The notes: generated from the sequence alone by a model not told the origin. A stretch of 39,765 bases of DNA from RGIG4074 sp964459165 (GCA_964459165.1 CAYWKM010000009.1:1-39765); one strand, 5' to 3'; counted from the stretch's first letter, positions 31,318-39,712 are shown. Numbers and translations: made by a program.

Positions 31318-31327
31318 GTTGTATAAT
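31299..31327 (+). promoter_or_regulatory. sigma-A promoter of the lgt-plsY operon
   Basis: TTGACG (31299-31304) lies in the terminator loop; after 17 bases comes TATAAT (31322-31327). It would drive eight tightly packed genes up to 38347. Confidence 0.85.
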
Positions 31328-31362
31328 GAAAAAAATATCATCGCAAAAAAAGGAGATAGCGC

Positions 31363-32367
31363 TTGTTAAGTTCATTATTGGATAATCCCGGCTTTTATCT
31401 GTTCGGCACTGACTTTAAAATTTATTGGTACGCCGTGTTGATGGTTATCGCCATCGCCGTATCGGCGGCTCTTTCGGGATTGTTGATTAAAAGAAGAAAT
31501 ATGTCGGTAGAAATGTTACTTTTAGGGTTCGTTATCTGCGTGCCTTGCGCGATTGTCGGAGCGAGACTTTTTTATTGCATCACCGACGGCGTTCCCGTTC
31601 GGCATTGGCTGAATACCCGCGAAGGCGGCATGTCCATTTTGGGCTCTCTGATCGGGGGAATCGGCGCGGGGCTCGTATTCTGTCTCGTAAAGAAAATTCC
31701 TTTTTTCCGCTTAGCGGATTGCGTTCTTCCCACGATCCCCATCGCGCAGGCGATCGGCAGATGGGGGAACTTCCTCAATCAGGAGGTCTACGGCAGAGTC
31801 GTTTCCAACGAGGCTCTTCAATTCTTCCCCGTGGCGGTTTATATCGATGGCGTCGGCGAATGGCATTACGCCCTCTTCTTCTACGAGGGTTGCGTCAACG
31901 TGCTCATCTTCGCGCTTCTCTTCTCGCTCGCGTGGAATTTCGGAAAAAAACCGAACGGGCTTCTCGGATGCGCTATGGTTATGTTCTACGGGATCGTCAG
32001 GTCGATCATGGAGCCTTTGCGCGATGAATCGTATATTCTCGGCGGAAGCGACGTCATGTATTCGCGGATAACCTCCATCGGCATGATCGTGCTCGGCGCG
32101 GCGGGTATTATCGCCCTTCTCGTCGTTAACAAAAAAAGAGAGGGGAAGTTCATCGGCTCTGAGAGGGGAGATCCTTACGGAATAGGAGTTTTTGTGAAAT
32201 GTTATCAGACGGACGAGCCGAAATATGACAGATGGAATTTGGCGACCAAGCTTTATCACAGGGAAACCGTAAAAGCCGAAGCGACCGCAGAGGGGGAAAA
32301 TCCCGCGGGCGTTGACGACCATAAAGATACTTCGGATAAAAAATCAGACGGGGAAGACGGAAAGTAA
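31363..32367 (+). CDS. lgt: prolipoprotein diacylglyceryl transferase
   Basis: Lgt transfers diacylglycerol from phosphatidylglycerol to the lipobox cysteine of prolipoproteins, at the outer face of the membrane. Seven membrane helices and the signature GRWGNFLNQEVYG (residues 132-144) with the conserved Arg are present. Start codon TTG 31363 is supported by AGGAG 7 bases upstream. The protein has 334 residues against the usual 250-290; the surplus is a hydrophilic tail from about residue 265 that ends in charged low-complexity sequence. lspA, encoding the next enzyme of the pathway, lies two genes downstream. Confidence 0.96.
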   Translation: MLSSLLDNPGFYLFGTDFKIYWYAVLMVIAIAVSAALSGLLIKRRNMSVEMLLLGFVICVPCAIVGARLFYCITDGVPVRHWLNTREGGMSILGSLIGGIGAGLVFCLVKKIPFFRLADCVLPTIPIAQAIGRWGNFLNQEVYGRVVSNEALQFFPVAVYIDGVGEWHYALFFYEGCVNVLIFALLFSLAWNFGKKPNGLLGCAMVMFYGIVRSIMEPLRDESYILGGSDVMYSRITSIGMIVLGAAGIIALLVVNKKREGKFIGSERGDPYGIGVFVKCYQTDEPKYDRWNLATKLYHRETVKAEATAEGENPAGVDDHKDTSDKKSDGEDGK

Positions 32368-32372
32368 ACGCC

Positions 32373-32903
32373 ATGCTATTTAACCATTACTCGAAAAAGG
32401 AAGTAAAGACGATTTTATCGAAAGTCGTAGGGGAGTATAAGGACAAGATCGCGTCTCAGCAGACGCGAATCAACGAACTGATTCAAAAGAACAGAGAACT
32501 GTCCGCCAAAGTTTCCGAATACGAGGGCAAGGAGAGTCAGATTTCTTCCGCTATCATCGGCTCCGTCGAAGCGGGAAAAAGGATAGAAGAACGTTCTGAG
32601 GCATATGTGAAGAATCAGTTGAAAGGGCTTCGGCTTCTCTCCGACCGATGTCGCGCGCTCGCTGCGGAAATCAAAGAAAAGTATCCGGAAGCGGACGATT
32701 GCGCCGAATTTTCCTCTTTTTTCGATAGGCTCGACGAGGTGTTGGGCGAAGAGAACGGCTTTGATTACGAACTCGCTTTTCCCGCCGAAAAAGATTTGGA
32801 AACGCTTTGTCGCGAACTCGGCGTCGAGGACGACGGCGAAGAAAATAAGGAGTTTGTTATTTTTGACGATGAAGAAACCGACGAAAAAAACACTGATTAT
32901 TGA
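32373..32903 (+). CDS. coiled-coil protein between lgt and lspA
   Basis: The 176-residue soluble protein has a long helical region (EYKDKIASQQTRINELIQKN, then RELSAKVSEYEGKE) with a heptad pattern. A second helical part (SEAYVKNQLKGLRLLSDRCR) and a very acidic tail follow. The overall layout is reminiscent of DivIVA-like or cell-division-associated coiled coils, but no family can be assigned. It begins 5 bases after lgt without a strong SD, and its 3' end overlaps lspA by 35 bases, so it is fully embedded in the operon. Confidence 0.72.
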   Translation: MLFNHYSKKEVKTILSKVVGEYKDKIASQQTRINELIQKNRELSAKVSEYEGKESQISSAIIGSVEAGKRIEERSEAYVKNQLKGLRLLSDRCRALAAEIKEKYPEADDCAEFSSFFDRLDEVLGEENGFDYELAFPAEKDLETLCRELGVEDDGEENKEFVIFDDEETDEKNTDY

Positions 32904-33519
32904 CGGAGTCGGCATTTTGGTATTTGCCGCTCTGCTCGCGTTCGATCTTCTCACGAAAGCGTGGGCGGTGAGAACGCATCCCTCGCAGGTTATTATTCCA
33001 AAGATGATCAAGCTCACGCTCGTTTACAATTCGGGCATGGCGTTCAGTCTTTTTGACGATAACAGGATCGCTATGATTGTCGTCATGATCCTGACGTGCG
33101 TCGTCATGCTCGTCATCGCTTTTGCCTTCGTAAAAATAAAGAGCGAAAATAAATTCTTAAAGATACTTCTTGCGGTTATCGAAGCGGGCGCCGTGGGCAA
33201 TTTCGTCGACCGCATCATGTGGCTTTCGGGGGCGATTCCCGGCGTGAGAGACTTTGTAGACGTGTCCTTTTTTGGATTCGGCGTATGCAATCTCGCGGAT
33301 TTTTTCGTCTCCTTCGGAGGCGTTATTCTCGTGCTGTATTTTGTCTTTTTCAGCGCGGATCCACTGATTCCCGTATTCAAAAGGAAAAAGTCGAAAGAAA
33401 AGGGAATTGGCGGGAAAGAAGAAACTATTGAATCGAAGCGTATCCGAGAGGACGTCTCTTTGGAGGAGCAATCGGCAAAAGAGTCCGAAGAGGATGAAGT
33501 CGGCTCGGATAATGGATAA
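32869..33519 (+). CDS. lspA: lipoprotein signal peptidase II
   Basis: LspA removes the signal peptide from lipid-modified prolipoproteins. The 216-residue protein has four membrane helices and the family motifs: VYNSGMAFS (residues 52-60), GNFVDRI with catalytic Asp114 and CNLADFF with catalytic Asp144. Beyond residue 170 it carries a charged tail of about 45 residues not needed in typical LspA (about 150-170 residues). The start may be ATG 32869 or the in-frame TTG 32863, which has better spacing from AAGGAG at 32847. It overlaps the upstream gene by 35 bases and rluD by 8. Confidence 0.95.
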   Translation: MKKPTKKTLIIDGVGILVFAALLAFDLLTKAWAVRTHPSQVIIPKMIKLTLVYNSGMAFSLFDDNRIAMIVVMILTCVVMLVIAFAFVKIKSENKFLKILLAVIEAGAVGNFVDRIMWLSGAIPGVRDFVDVSFFGFGVCNLADFFVSFGGVILVLYFVFFSADPLIPVFKRKKSKEKGIGGKEETIESKRIREDVSLEEQSAKESEEDEVGSDNG

Positions 33520-34426
33520 ACGGTTTTTTACGGCGGAGGACAATTTTAAGCGCATAGACGTATTTCTTTCGGAGCATATCGAAGAGCTTACCCGTTCGGC
33601 GGTCAAAAAGCTCATCGACGATAAATTCGTTTCGCTGAACGGAAGCGAAGTAAAGGCGGGACAGTGCGTCAGGACGGGAGACAGGATAGAGGTCATGCTT
33701 CCCGATCCCGTCGAGCTTTCGGTGAGACCTGAAAACATTCCCATCGACATTCTATATGAAGACGACGATTTCGCCGTTGTGAATAAGCCGCAGGGCATGG
33801 TCGTTCACGCGGGCGGCGGAAATACGACGGGCACGCTTGTAAACGCCTTGCTTTTCCGCCTCGATAAATTGAGCGGAATCAACGGCGTCATCCGTCCCGG
33901 CATCGTTCATCGGATCGATAAGGATACGTCCGGACTTCTCGTAGTAGCCAAAAACGACAGGGCGCACGTGGAGCTTTCTCGGCAGATCGCCGAAAAGACC
34001 TGTCGTCGCATCTATAACGCTCTCTTGGAAGGAATCGTCAAAGAGGACGAGGGGAGAATCACGACGGATATCGCGCGCGACCCTTCCGACCGCGTAAAAA
34101 TGGCGGTTGTGCAGAGCGGAACGGGCAAGATTGCGATTACCGATTATAAAGTTTTAAAGCGTTATCCGCAGGGGTATACGTTTACCGAATTTTCTTTGCG
34201 TACGGGCAGAACGCATCAGATCAGGGTGCACGCCAAGTATATCGGTCATCCCGTCGTAGGCGATCCCGTATACGGTTATAAAAAGCAAAAATTTGAGGTA
34301 AACGGACAGTTGCTCCACGCCAAAAAGCTGATTCTCACCCATCCCTCTACGGGAAAGGAAATGACGTTTGAAGCGCCTCTGCCCGATTATTTTTGCAGAG
34401 TGATGAATTCTTTGGAGAAAGGATGA
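33512..34426 (+). CDS. rluD: RluD-family pseudouridine synthase (YlyB-like)
   Basis: The 304-residue protein has an N-terminal S4 RNA-binding domain (RIDVFLSEHIEELTRSAVKK, then LI) and a catalytic domain with HRIDKDTSGLL, where Asp136 is the catalytic residue, and TGRTHQIRVH. RluD-type enzymes isomerise uridines in 23S rRNA. The place between lspA and pyrR is the same as for B. subtilis ylyB, whose exact target was inferred by homology. The longer open frame from 33407 is inside lspA; ATG 33512 is where homology begins, though its SD is weak. Confidence 0.93.
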   Translation: MDKRFFTAEDNFKRIDVFLSEHIEELTRSAVKKLIDDKFVSLNGSEVKAGQCVRTGDRIEVMLPDPVELSVRPENIPIDILYEDDDFAVVNKPQGMVVHAGGGNTTGTLVNALLFRLDKLSGINGVIRPGIVHRIDKDTSGLLVVAKNDRAHVELSRQIAEKTCRRIYNALLEGIVKEDEGRITTDIARDPSDRVKMAVVQSGTGKIAITDYKVLKRYPQGYTFTEFSLRTGRTHQIRVHAKYIGHPVVGDPVYGYKKQKFEVNGQLLHAKKLILTHPSTGKEMTFEAPLPDYFCRVMNSLEKG

Positions 34427-34974
34427 TGAAAAAAATAGCAGACGGGGAAACGTTAAACAGAATTTTTTCGCGGCTCGCTCACGAGATCGCCGAACGCAAC
34501 AGAGGCGCGGAAAATATCGCCGTCGTCGGCGTCCGCAAGCGGGGCGTTCAGGTAGCAAAGCTCATTTGCGATAAATTGGAAAAGATCGAGGGCGTTCGAC
34601 CCGACATGGGCATTCTCGACGCTACCTTATATCGCGACGATCTGATCGGGCTAAAGAAGGGGACTCCGCTGGGTACGATCATCGATTTCGACATAGCGGA
34701 TCGCAGCGTCGTCCTCTGCGACGACGTGCTCTTTACGGGCAGAACCGTACGCGCGGCGATTTCCGCGCTTCTCGATATCGGTCGTCCCAAATGCATACAG
34801 CTTCTTTCGATCGTCGACAGAGGACATCGCGAACTTCCGATTCGGGCGGATTATATCGGAAAAAATCTCCCGACCTCTTGGAAGGAAAAGGTATTCGTCC
34901 GCTTTCGGGAGACGGACGGCTTCGACGGCATTTATCTTTTAAAAGAAGGCGAAGAACTCGACGAATTATGCTGA
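34423..34974 (+). CDS. pyrR: PyrR bifunctional regulator/uracil phosphoribosyltransferase
   Basis: PyrR binds pyr mRNA attenuators in response to UMP and also converts uracil plus PRPP to UMP. The 183-residue protein has the PRPP-binding motif VVLCDDVLFTGRTVRAA near residues 96-112 and the family segments AVVGVRKRGVQVA and LDATLYRDDL. The start overlaps the rluD stop (ATGATGA), with GGAG upstream; ATG 34426 is the alternative. No pyr attenuator or other pyr gene is in the window, so its regulatory targets must lie elsewhere. Confidence 0.95.
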   Translation: MMKKIADGETLNRIFSRLAHEIAERNRGAENIAVVGVRKRGVQVAKLICDKLEKIEGVRPDMGILDATLYRDDLIGLKKGTPLGTIIDFDIADRSVVLCDDVLFTGRTVRAAISALLDIGRPKCIQLLSIVDRGHRELPIRADYIGKNLPTSWKEKVFVRFRETDGFDGIYLLKEGEELDELC

Positions 34975-36254
34975 AAATTACCAAAGTCAAACGCGGCTCC
35001 TGCGCGTGGGCGTTGGGACTTCAAGCGGGCGATATGATTACGGAGATAGAGGGATATCCCGCCGAGGACGAACTGGATTTTCTGTTCTATTCGCCCCGTC
35101 CGTCTTTCTCCATGAGGGTGAAGGACGATAAGAACGAATGGGTCTTTCGCGTCGAAAAAGAGGAAAACGAGGATCTCGGCGTTGAAATCGAGCCCGTTTC
35201 AAAGATGCGTACCTGCCGGAATCATTGCGTGTTCTGCTTTGTCGATCAGATGCCCAAGGGTATGCGCAAGAGCCTTTACGTAAAGGACGACGATTATACG
35301 ATGAGCTTTTCCTGCGGGAATTTCGTAACGCTCACCAATATGACCGACGCGGATATTCAAAGAGTAATACGGCTTCGGCTCTCTCCTTTGTATGTTTCCG
35401 TTCAATGTATGAATCCCGCTCTTCGCGTAAAGCTTTTGAATAACCGTTTCGCCGGCAAGATCGGCGAACAGCTGAAAACGCTTACGGACGCGGGGATTGA
35501 AGTTCACTGTCAGGCGGTCGTCCTTCCGAATATCAGCGACGGAAAAGAGTTCGAGTTTACGGCAAGGGAACTTTTTAAAATGTATCCCATGGTCAAAGAT
35601 CTTGCCGTCGTACCCACGGGGATCACCAAATACCGCGAAGGACTGTTTCCGATTGAGGATATTACCAAGCAGTCGGCGGCAGATATGTTGGAGCTCGTCG
35701 ACCGATTAAACGGGGAGTTCGGCGTAAATTTTCTCCTTCCCGCCGACGAGTATTTTATTCGTGCGGAAAAGCCGATGAAGGACAAATCGTTCTACGGCGA
35801 TTTCGAACAGATCGAAAACGGCGTCGGCATGACGACGAAATTCATCTCGGAATTTTATGAAAGCTTAAAAAAATGCAAGCTGAAAAGGAAAAAAATTTCG
35901 CTCGTCGTATGCGGCGTTTCGGCGAAAGGGATCATGGAAGAAATCACCAAATCCGCCAACGAAAAGATCGAAAATTTGGACGCGCGCGTGCTTTCCGTCG
36001 TAAACGATTTCTTCGGACCTACGGTTACCTGCACGGGACTTCTTACGGGAAGAGATATCTTGAACGCTTTGTTGAATTATAAAGAACGCTTCGACGAAGT
36101 CGTTCTTCCCGCAAATACGATGAGGGAGTTCGAAGAGGTCTTTTTAGACGATATGACCTTGAGCGAATTGAAAAGAAAGCTCAATTTTAAAAATATACGA
36201 ATCAATCGCAACGGCGGAGAGGGATATTTTGCCATTCTCTCTACGCTGAAATAG
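34968..36254 (+). CDS. DUF512 radical-SAM-like protein with N-terminal PDZ-like domain
   Basis: The 428-residue protein starts at ATG 34968, overlapping the pyrR stop by 7 bases. It has a PDZ-like first domain (residues 1-75). The Cys83-x3-Cys87-x2-Cys90 motif (CRNHCVFC) is of the kind that binds a 4Fe-4S cluster. The family stretch LYVKDDDYTMSFSCGNFVTL precedes the C-terminal DUF512 region (VLSVVNDFFGPTVTCTGLLT, then GRDI). The family is widespread in Clostridia and usually sits next to der, as here. Its reaction and substrate are unknown to me. Confidence 0.93.
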   Translation: MLKITKVKRGSCAWALGLQAGDMITEIEGYPAEDELDFLFYSPRPSFSMRVKDDKNEWVFRVEKEENEDLGVEIEPVSKMRTCRNHCVFCFVDQMPKGMRKSLYVKDDDYTMSFSCGNFVTLTNMTDADIQRVIRLRLSPLYVSVQCMNPALRVKLLNNRFAGKIGEQLKTLTDAGIEVHCQAVVLPNISDGKEFEFTARELFKMYPMVKDLAVVPTGITKYREGLFPIEDITKQSAADMLELVDRLNGEFGVNFLLPADEYFIRAEKPMKDKSFYGDFEQIENGVGMTTKFISEFYESLKKCKLKRKKISLVVCGVSAKGIMEEITKSANEKIENLDARVLSVVNDFFGPTVTCTGLLTGRDILNALLNYKERFDEVVLPANTMREFEEVFLDDMTLSELKRKLNFKNIRINRNGGEGYFAILSTLK

Positions 36255-36263
36255 GAGGAATAC

Positions 36264-37622
36264 ATGGCTAATGGATTGGTTGCTATCGTAGGTCGTCCGA
36301 ACGTAGGGAAAAGCGTCTTTTTTAATAAAGTCGTCGGACGCAAGATTTCCATTACGGAAGACCGTCCGGGCGTGACGAGAGATCGTCTTTACGCCGACGC
36401 GAGCTGGCGAGGCGTAAATTTTACGATCGTCGATACGGGCGGCATCGAGCTGAAATCGCAGGATACGATGTGGAAGCACATCGCAAAGCAAGCCGAAGTC
36501 GCCATCGACACGGCGGAAGTGATTCTCTTCTTCACAGACGGAAAAGAGGGACTTACCGCTTCCGATTACGATGTGGCGGCAAAGCTGAGAAAAAGCAAAA
36601 AACCCGTCGTTCTCGTCGTCAACAAAATCGACGAATATTCGCCCGATAAGCTCTTCGAGTTTTATTCTCTCGGACTCGGCGATCCCTTTCCGGTTTCGGC
36701 GGAACATTCTCAGGGGATCGGCGACGTGCTCGACGAGGTCGTAAAAAATCTCCCTCGGGGAGAAATTCAGACGGACGAAAGCTTAAAGATCGCCGTCGTG
36801 GGGAAACCCAATGCGGGCAAATCATCGTTTGTCAATCGAATTTTGGGCTTTGAACGGACGATCGTGACGGATATCGCCGGAACTACGCGCGACGCCATCG
36901 ATACGAAATTCCGCTGTAACGGCAAAGATTATACGATTATCGATACGGCGGGTATTCGAAAAAAGAAAGCCGTCGAAGACGACTTAGAATATTATTCCGT
37001 CCTGCGCGCGTTTGACGCGGTGAGACGGGCGGACGTCAGCATTTTAGTCGTTGACAGCACGGCGGGGCTTACCGAACAGGACGTAAAAATCATCGGTTAC
37101 GTGCACGAACAGGGAAAGCCTTCCGTCATCGTCATGAATAAATGGGATTTGGTCGAAAAGGATACAAATACCATCAATAAATTTGAAGAAAAGCTGAAAC
37201 AGGATTTAAAGTTTATGGATTACTATAAATCCGTTTATATTTCCGCGAAGACGGGGCAGAGGACGGAAAAAGTTCTTTCCGTCGCCGACGAGGTCTTTGA
37301 ACACGCTTCTAAAAAGGTCTCCGCAGGTTCTTTGAACGACGTCATGATGGACGCAATCCGCCTGAACGAGCCGCCCTCCTATAACGGCAAAAGACTGCGT
37401 ATTTTCTATACGACGCAAGTGGGAGTCAGACCTCCCGTGTTCGCTCTTTACGTCAACGATTCCACGCTCATGCACTTTTCCTACGAGAGGTATCTCGAGA
37501 ACACGATTCGCGCCGCGTACGACTTTTCGGGAACGCCCATTAAGATCGTTATGAGAGAAAAGAAGAAGGACGAAGAGATCGACGCGCAGAAGCTTAACGG
37601 AACGAAGGAGAAAGAGGAATGA
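36264..37622 (+). CDS. der: ribosome-biogenesis GTPase Der (EngA)
   Basis: Der is an essential tandem GTPase for 50S subunit maturation. The 452-residue protein has two G domains: first P-loop GRPNVGKS (residues 10-17) with DTGG and NKID; second P-loop GKPNAGKS (180-187) with DTAG and NKWD. A C-terminal KH-like domain completes it. AGGAGG lies before the ATG, and plsY overlaps its end by 4 bases. Confidence 0.98.
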   Translation: MANGLVAIVGRPNVGKSVFFNKVVGRKISITEDRPGVTRDRLYADASWRGVNFTIVDTGGIELKSQDTMWKHIAKQAEVAIDTAEVILFFTDGKEGLTASDYDVAAKLRKSKKPVVLVVNKIDEYSPDKLFEFYSLGLGDPFPVSAEHSQGIGDVLDEVVKNLPRGEIQTDESLKIAVVGKPNAGKSSFVNRILGFERTIVTDIAGTTRDAIDTKFRCNGKDYTIIDTAGIRKKKAVEDDLEYYSVLRAFDAVRRADVSILVVDSTAGLTEQDVKIIGYVHEQGKPSVIVMNKWDLVEKDTNTINKFEEKLKQDLKFMDYYKSVYISAKTGQRTEKVLSVADEVFEHASKKVSAGSLNDVMMDAIRLNEPPSYNGKRLRIFYTTQVGVRPPVFALYVNDSTLMHFSYERYLENTIRAAYDFSGTPIKIVMREKKKDEEIDAQKLNGTKEKEE

Positions 37623-38347
37623 AGGAATTTTCGTTTGCACAGAATTGGTATATTCTCGTTCTCATGGCGGCGATATGCTATTTTATCGGTTGTTTTAACT
37701 TTGCTATTCTCATTTCAAAAACCAAGCATAAAGACGTACGCACGATCGGCAGCGGAAATCCCGGCACGATGAATATGTTTCGCGAATTTGGCTGGGGAAT
37801 CGGCCTTATGACCTTTTTCAGCGACGCGTTCAAAGGGGGAATCCCCGCTGTCGTCAGCTATTTCGTCTTTCGCGGCTATGTATTCGCCGGAACGGATATC
37901 GTCGTTTCCGACGTAACGCGTTATCTTTGCGGCGCGTGCGTCATCATCGGGCATATTTTCCCCGTGACGCTGAAATTTAAGGGCGGTAAAGGAATCGCTT
38001 CCACGATCGGACTCTTCTGGCTTTGCCTCGCGTGCGAAAAATGGTGGTTTTTGTTTTTGGGGGCTTTTTTGATATTCGTCATGGCGGTATATATTTTGAA
38101 AATCCATTGGGGATCCATGGGCTCTTTAATGGGCGTAACGGCGTTTACCGTATGGCAGGGGATTATCTTCTATCTGCATTATGCGCACGATATCGGAAAC
38201 GTTTGGGTGATCGTCATGTTTATGCTTCTTCTTCTCATTAACGTTCTCACTTGGACGGCGCATAGACAAAACATCTTGCGGCTCGTCAGCGGGGAAGAAC
38301 ACCTTACGGGAGCGAAACATAAAGATAAAAATAAAAAAGCTGTTTAA
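37619..38347 (+). CDS. plsY: acyl-phosphate:glycerol-3-phosphate acyltransferase
   Basis: PlsY makes lysophosphatidic acid from acyl-phosphate and glycerol-3-phosphate in the membrane, the first acylation of phospholipid synthesis. The 242-residue multi-span protein has the family motifs TIGSGNPGTMNMFR (motif 1), GHIFPVTLKFKGGKGIAS (motif 2) and WTAHRQNILRLVSGEE near the end. It is coupled to der by an ATGA overlap and is the last gene of the operon. No clear terminator follows before the ssrA promoter. Confidence 0.96.
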   Translation: MKEFSFAQNWYILVLMAAICYFIGCFNFAILISKTKHKDVRTIGSGNPGTMNMFREFGWGIGLMTFFSDAFKGGIPAVVSYFVFRGYVFAGTDIVVSDVTRYLCGACVIIGHIFPVTLKFKGGKGIASTIGLFWLCLACEKWWFLFLGAFLIFVMAVYILKIHWGSMGSLMGVTAFTVWQGIIFYLHYAHDIGNVWVIVMFMLLLLINVLTWTAHRQNILRLVSGEEHLTGAKHKDKNKKAV

Positions 38348-38370
38348 AAGAGATAATTTTGCTGTATAAA
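38343..38370 (+). promoter_or_regulatory. possible promoter of ssrA
   Basis: TTTAAA (38343-38348), 16 bases, TATAAA (38365-38370). The -35 is weak. The precursor would be trimmed to the mature tmRNA 5' end at 38426. Confidence 0.4.
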
Positions 38371-38425
38371 TATAGGAGAAGTTTTTTCTGTTCCGATGCG
38401 ACGGGAGAGGAAAAGATTTCTTTAT

Positions 38426-38792
38426 GGGGATGCACCGGATTCGATTGCCGGCGGGTCTTGAAATAAGCATACCGCAGACGGAGTGACTGCGTAAAAACAT
38501 TCCGAAAAATTTAAATGCAGATAATCATGCAGATTACGCTTTCGCAGCGTAACATTTAAGGATAGATTCCTTACGTTATCTCCGATTTATCCGTTGGTTG
38601 GAAGAATAGCGTCATTGAAACGGAAAAATTCTTCGGATATCGAAGATGTATTCGAAGAATCATTTTTATCTTCTGCGGCGCAAATAGGACGTTTCCCTCC
38701 GCTTTGCGTCTAAGATAAACGGTAAACTGTGTATGAAGAAAGTTTCTCGGCAGCCGCGTAAGACTTGGGTTCAACTCCCAACATCTCCACCA
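38426..38792 (+). ncRNA. ssrA: transfer-messenger RNA (tmRNA)
   Basis: tmRNA rescues stalled ribosomes and tags the unfinished protein for degradation. The 5' end GGGGATGCACCGGATTCGA and the 3' end GGGTTCAACTCCCAACATCTCCACCA-like T arm/acceptor form the tRNA-Ala-like domain. GGGGATG pairs with CATCTCC and includes the G3-U70 wobble needed for alanine charging; CCA is encoded (38790-38792). The tag frame is at 38517-38552. At 367 bases it is of normal length. Its 3' end begins a direct repeat that looks like a phage attachment site. An opposite-strand frame here is a shadow. Confidence 0.96.
38517..38552 (+). other. tmRNA tag reading frame
   Basis: After the resume region, codons from GCA 38517 encode ADNHADYAFAA and stop at TAA (38550-38552). 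The AFAA end corresponds to the ALAA-type protease signal. The resume codon is inferred by comparison with the B. subtilis layout. Confidence 0.8.
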
Positions 38793-38810
38793 AAACCAGC
38801 AAATACGCAC
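38787..38810 (+). repeat. direct repeat copy 1, at the tmRNA 3' end (candidate att core)
   Basis: The 24 bases start with the last CC-A-CCA of tmRNA and continue as AAACCAGCAAATACGCAC. The copy at 38844 differs at one position. Integrases of many phages and islands use the ssrA 3' end as attB. Confidence 0.65.
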
Positions 38811-38830
38811 CTCGTGGACGGTGCGTTTTT
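38805..38830 (+). terminator. terminator of ssrA
   Basis: ACGCACC (38805-38811) pairs with GGTGCGT (38820-38826), followed by TTTT. The 5' arm is shared with the direct repeat. Confidence 0.85.
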
Positions 38831-38843
38831 GGCACAAACAAGC

Positions 38844-38867
38844 CCACCAAAACAAGCAAATACGCAC
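38844..38867 (+). repeat. direct repeat copy 2 (candidate att remnant)
   Basis: Twenty-three of 24 bases equal copy 1, 57 bases downstream, in CCACCAAAACAAGCAAATACG-type sequence. Its GCAAATAC also forms an inverted repeat with GTATTTGC about 25 bases further on. Confidence 0.62.
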
Positions 38868-38912
38868 TTTTATACTATCAAACAGCGTAGTATTTGCAAT
38901 CGACGTAAAGTG

Positions 38913-38938
38913 CCGCCTCGAATGAGGCGGTGTTTTTT
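38913..38938 (+). terminator. terminator between ssrA region and phage genes
   Basis: CCGCCTC, loop GAAT, GAGGCGG, then TGTTTTTT: a perfect 7-bp stem oriented to stop rightward transcription before the convergent lysis-type genes. On the minus strand the T-run is missing. Confidence 0.8.
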
Positions 38939-38942
38939 ACGG

Positions 38943-39317
38943 TTATTTATTTTTCAATTTATCAATAATGCTCTCAATCTGTGTCGTGAGCCATTCGTCA
39001 ATGTCTGCACCGCTCTCCGTCATATAATCCGTAAATTCGGTAGAAAGTTGCGCTTTTGCAGCGGTTAGGGCGCGGTTCAAGGCTTCCTTTTGTGCGTCTG
39101 CTGTAAATTCACCGTTCGCTTTGAGCGTTGATACATAGGTCTGATAGGTAGCTTGCACGACGTTCTGGACGGGGTTTATCGCCTGATTGAGTATCGTACG
39201 GACTTTCTCGTTTTTGATTTTCGTGTTGAGCCAAGCGATTAGAACGTTTACCGCCCACGAAGCTAATCCTGTAAGAATAACGCTTACCGCGCTGAATAAA
39301 ATAGATTGCCAAGTCAT
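38943..39317 (-). CDS. phage holin-like protein (superfamily 6/LLH type)
   Basis: The 124-residue protein has one N-terminal membrane helix (SILFSAVSVILTGLASWAVN) and a long amphipathic helical region (IKNEKVRTILNQAINPVQNV, then VQATYQTYVSTLKANG). It ends in DEWLTTQIESIIDKLKN. This layout matches LLH-type phage holins of Clostridia prophages, which permeabilise the membrane for the endolysin. GAGGAG lies upstream of the ATG. It is the last gene before the att-like repeats; the endolysin gene should lie to the right. Confidence 0.78.
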   Translation of the reverse strand: MTWQSILFSAVSVILTGLASWAVNVLIAWLNTKIKNEKVRTILNQAINPVQNVVQATYQTYVSTLKANGEFTADAQKEALNRALTAAKAQLSTEFTDYMTESGADIDEWLTTQIESIIDKLKNK

Positions 39318-39336
39318 ATTGTCTCCTCGCTTACCG

Positions 39337-39651
39337 TCAAGCCGTAATCAGCTCTTCGGGTAAAGCCATAATGTCGTTGTATAGCTTGGTGATTAAGCCG
39401 TTGCCGCCGAGTTCGTGATACGCTTCATACGACTTTTTTGCGCTCTCTTTCGCGTAAATAGGGCAATATCCGCGCTCCGTGTATTTATCGTGATATTCGA
39501 TAAGCTGATTGCGAAGAAGCGCCTGTACGCCGTCTCCGAGTGCTTTCTCTCTCTTAAACAAGCCTTTCATTTTTGCAACGAGAAACGTCAATGCCCCGCC
39601 CAAAAACGATACACAACAAGATATAATTGCTGTAATAACAACTGTTGCCAT
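39337..39651 (-). CDS. small phage membrane protein of the lysis region
   Basis: The 104-residue protein starts at 39651, where AAGGAG stands 7 bases upstream; the frame opens earlier at 39669 without an SD. One N-terminal membrane helix (VVITAIISCCVSFLGGALTF) is followed by GDGVQALLRNQLIEYHDKYT and later YEAYHELGGNGLITKLYNDI. The LGGNG segment and the ALLRxxL...Y pattern are characteristic of small phage proteins near holin genes in Bacillota. A holin or antiholin role is inferred. It lies 19 bases before the holin-like gene. Confidence 0.72.
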   Translation of the reverse strand: MATVVITAIISCCVSFLGGALTFLVAKMKGLFKREKALGDGVQALLRNQLIEYHDKYTERGYCPIYAKESAKKSYEAYHELGGNGLITKLYNDIMALPEELITA

Positions 39652-39712
39652 TCTGTTACTCCTTTTCACACGGTAGTAATATAACGGAACGATTTGGGTA
39701 ATTGAATAAGGT

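Noticed and set aside
38571..38867. 98-residue minus-strand frame near ssrA
   Set aside because: It is antisense to tmRNA and its repeats come from the duplicated att-like sequence.
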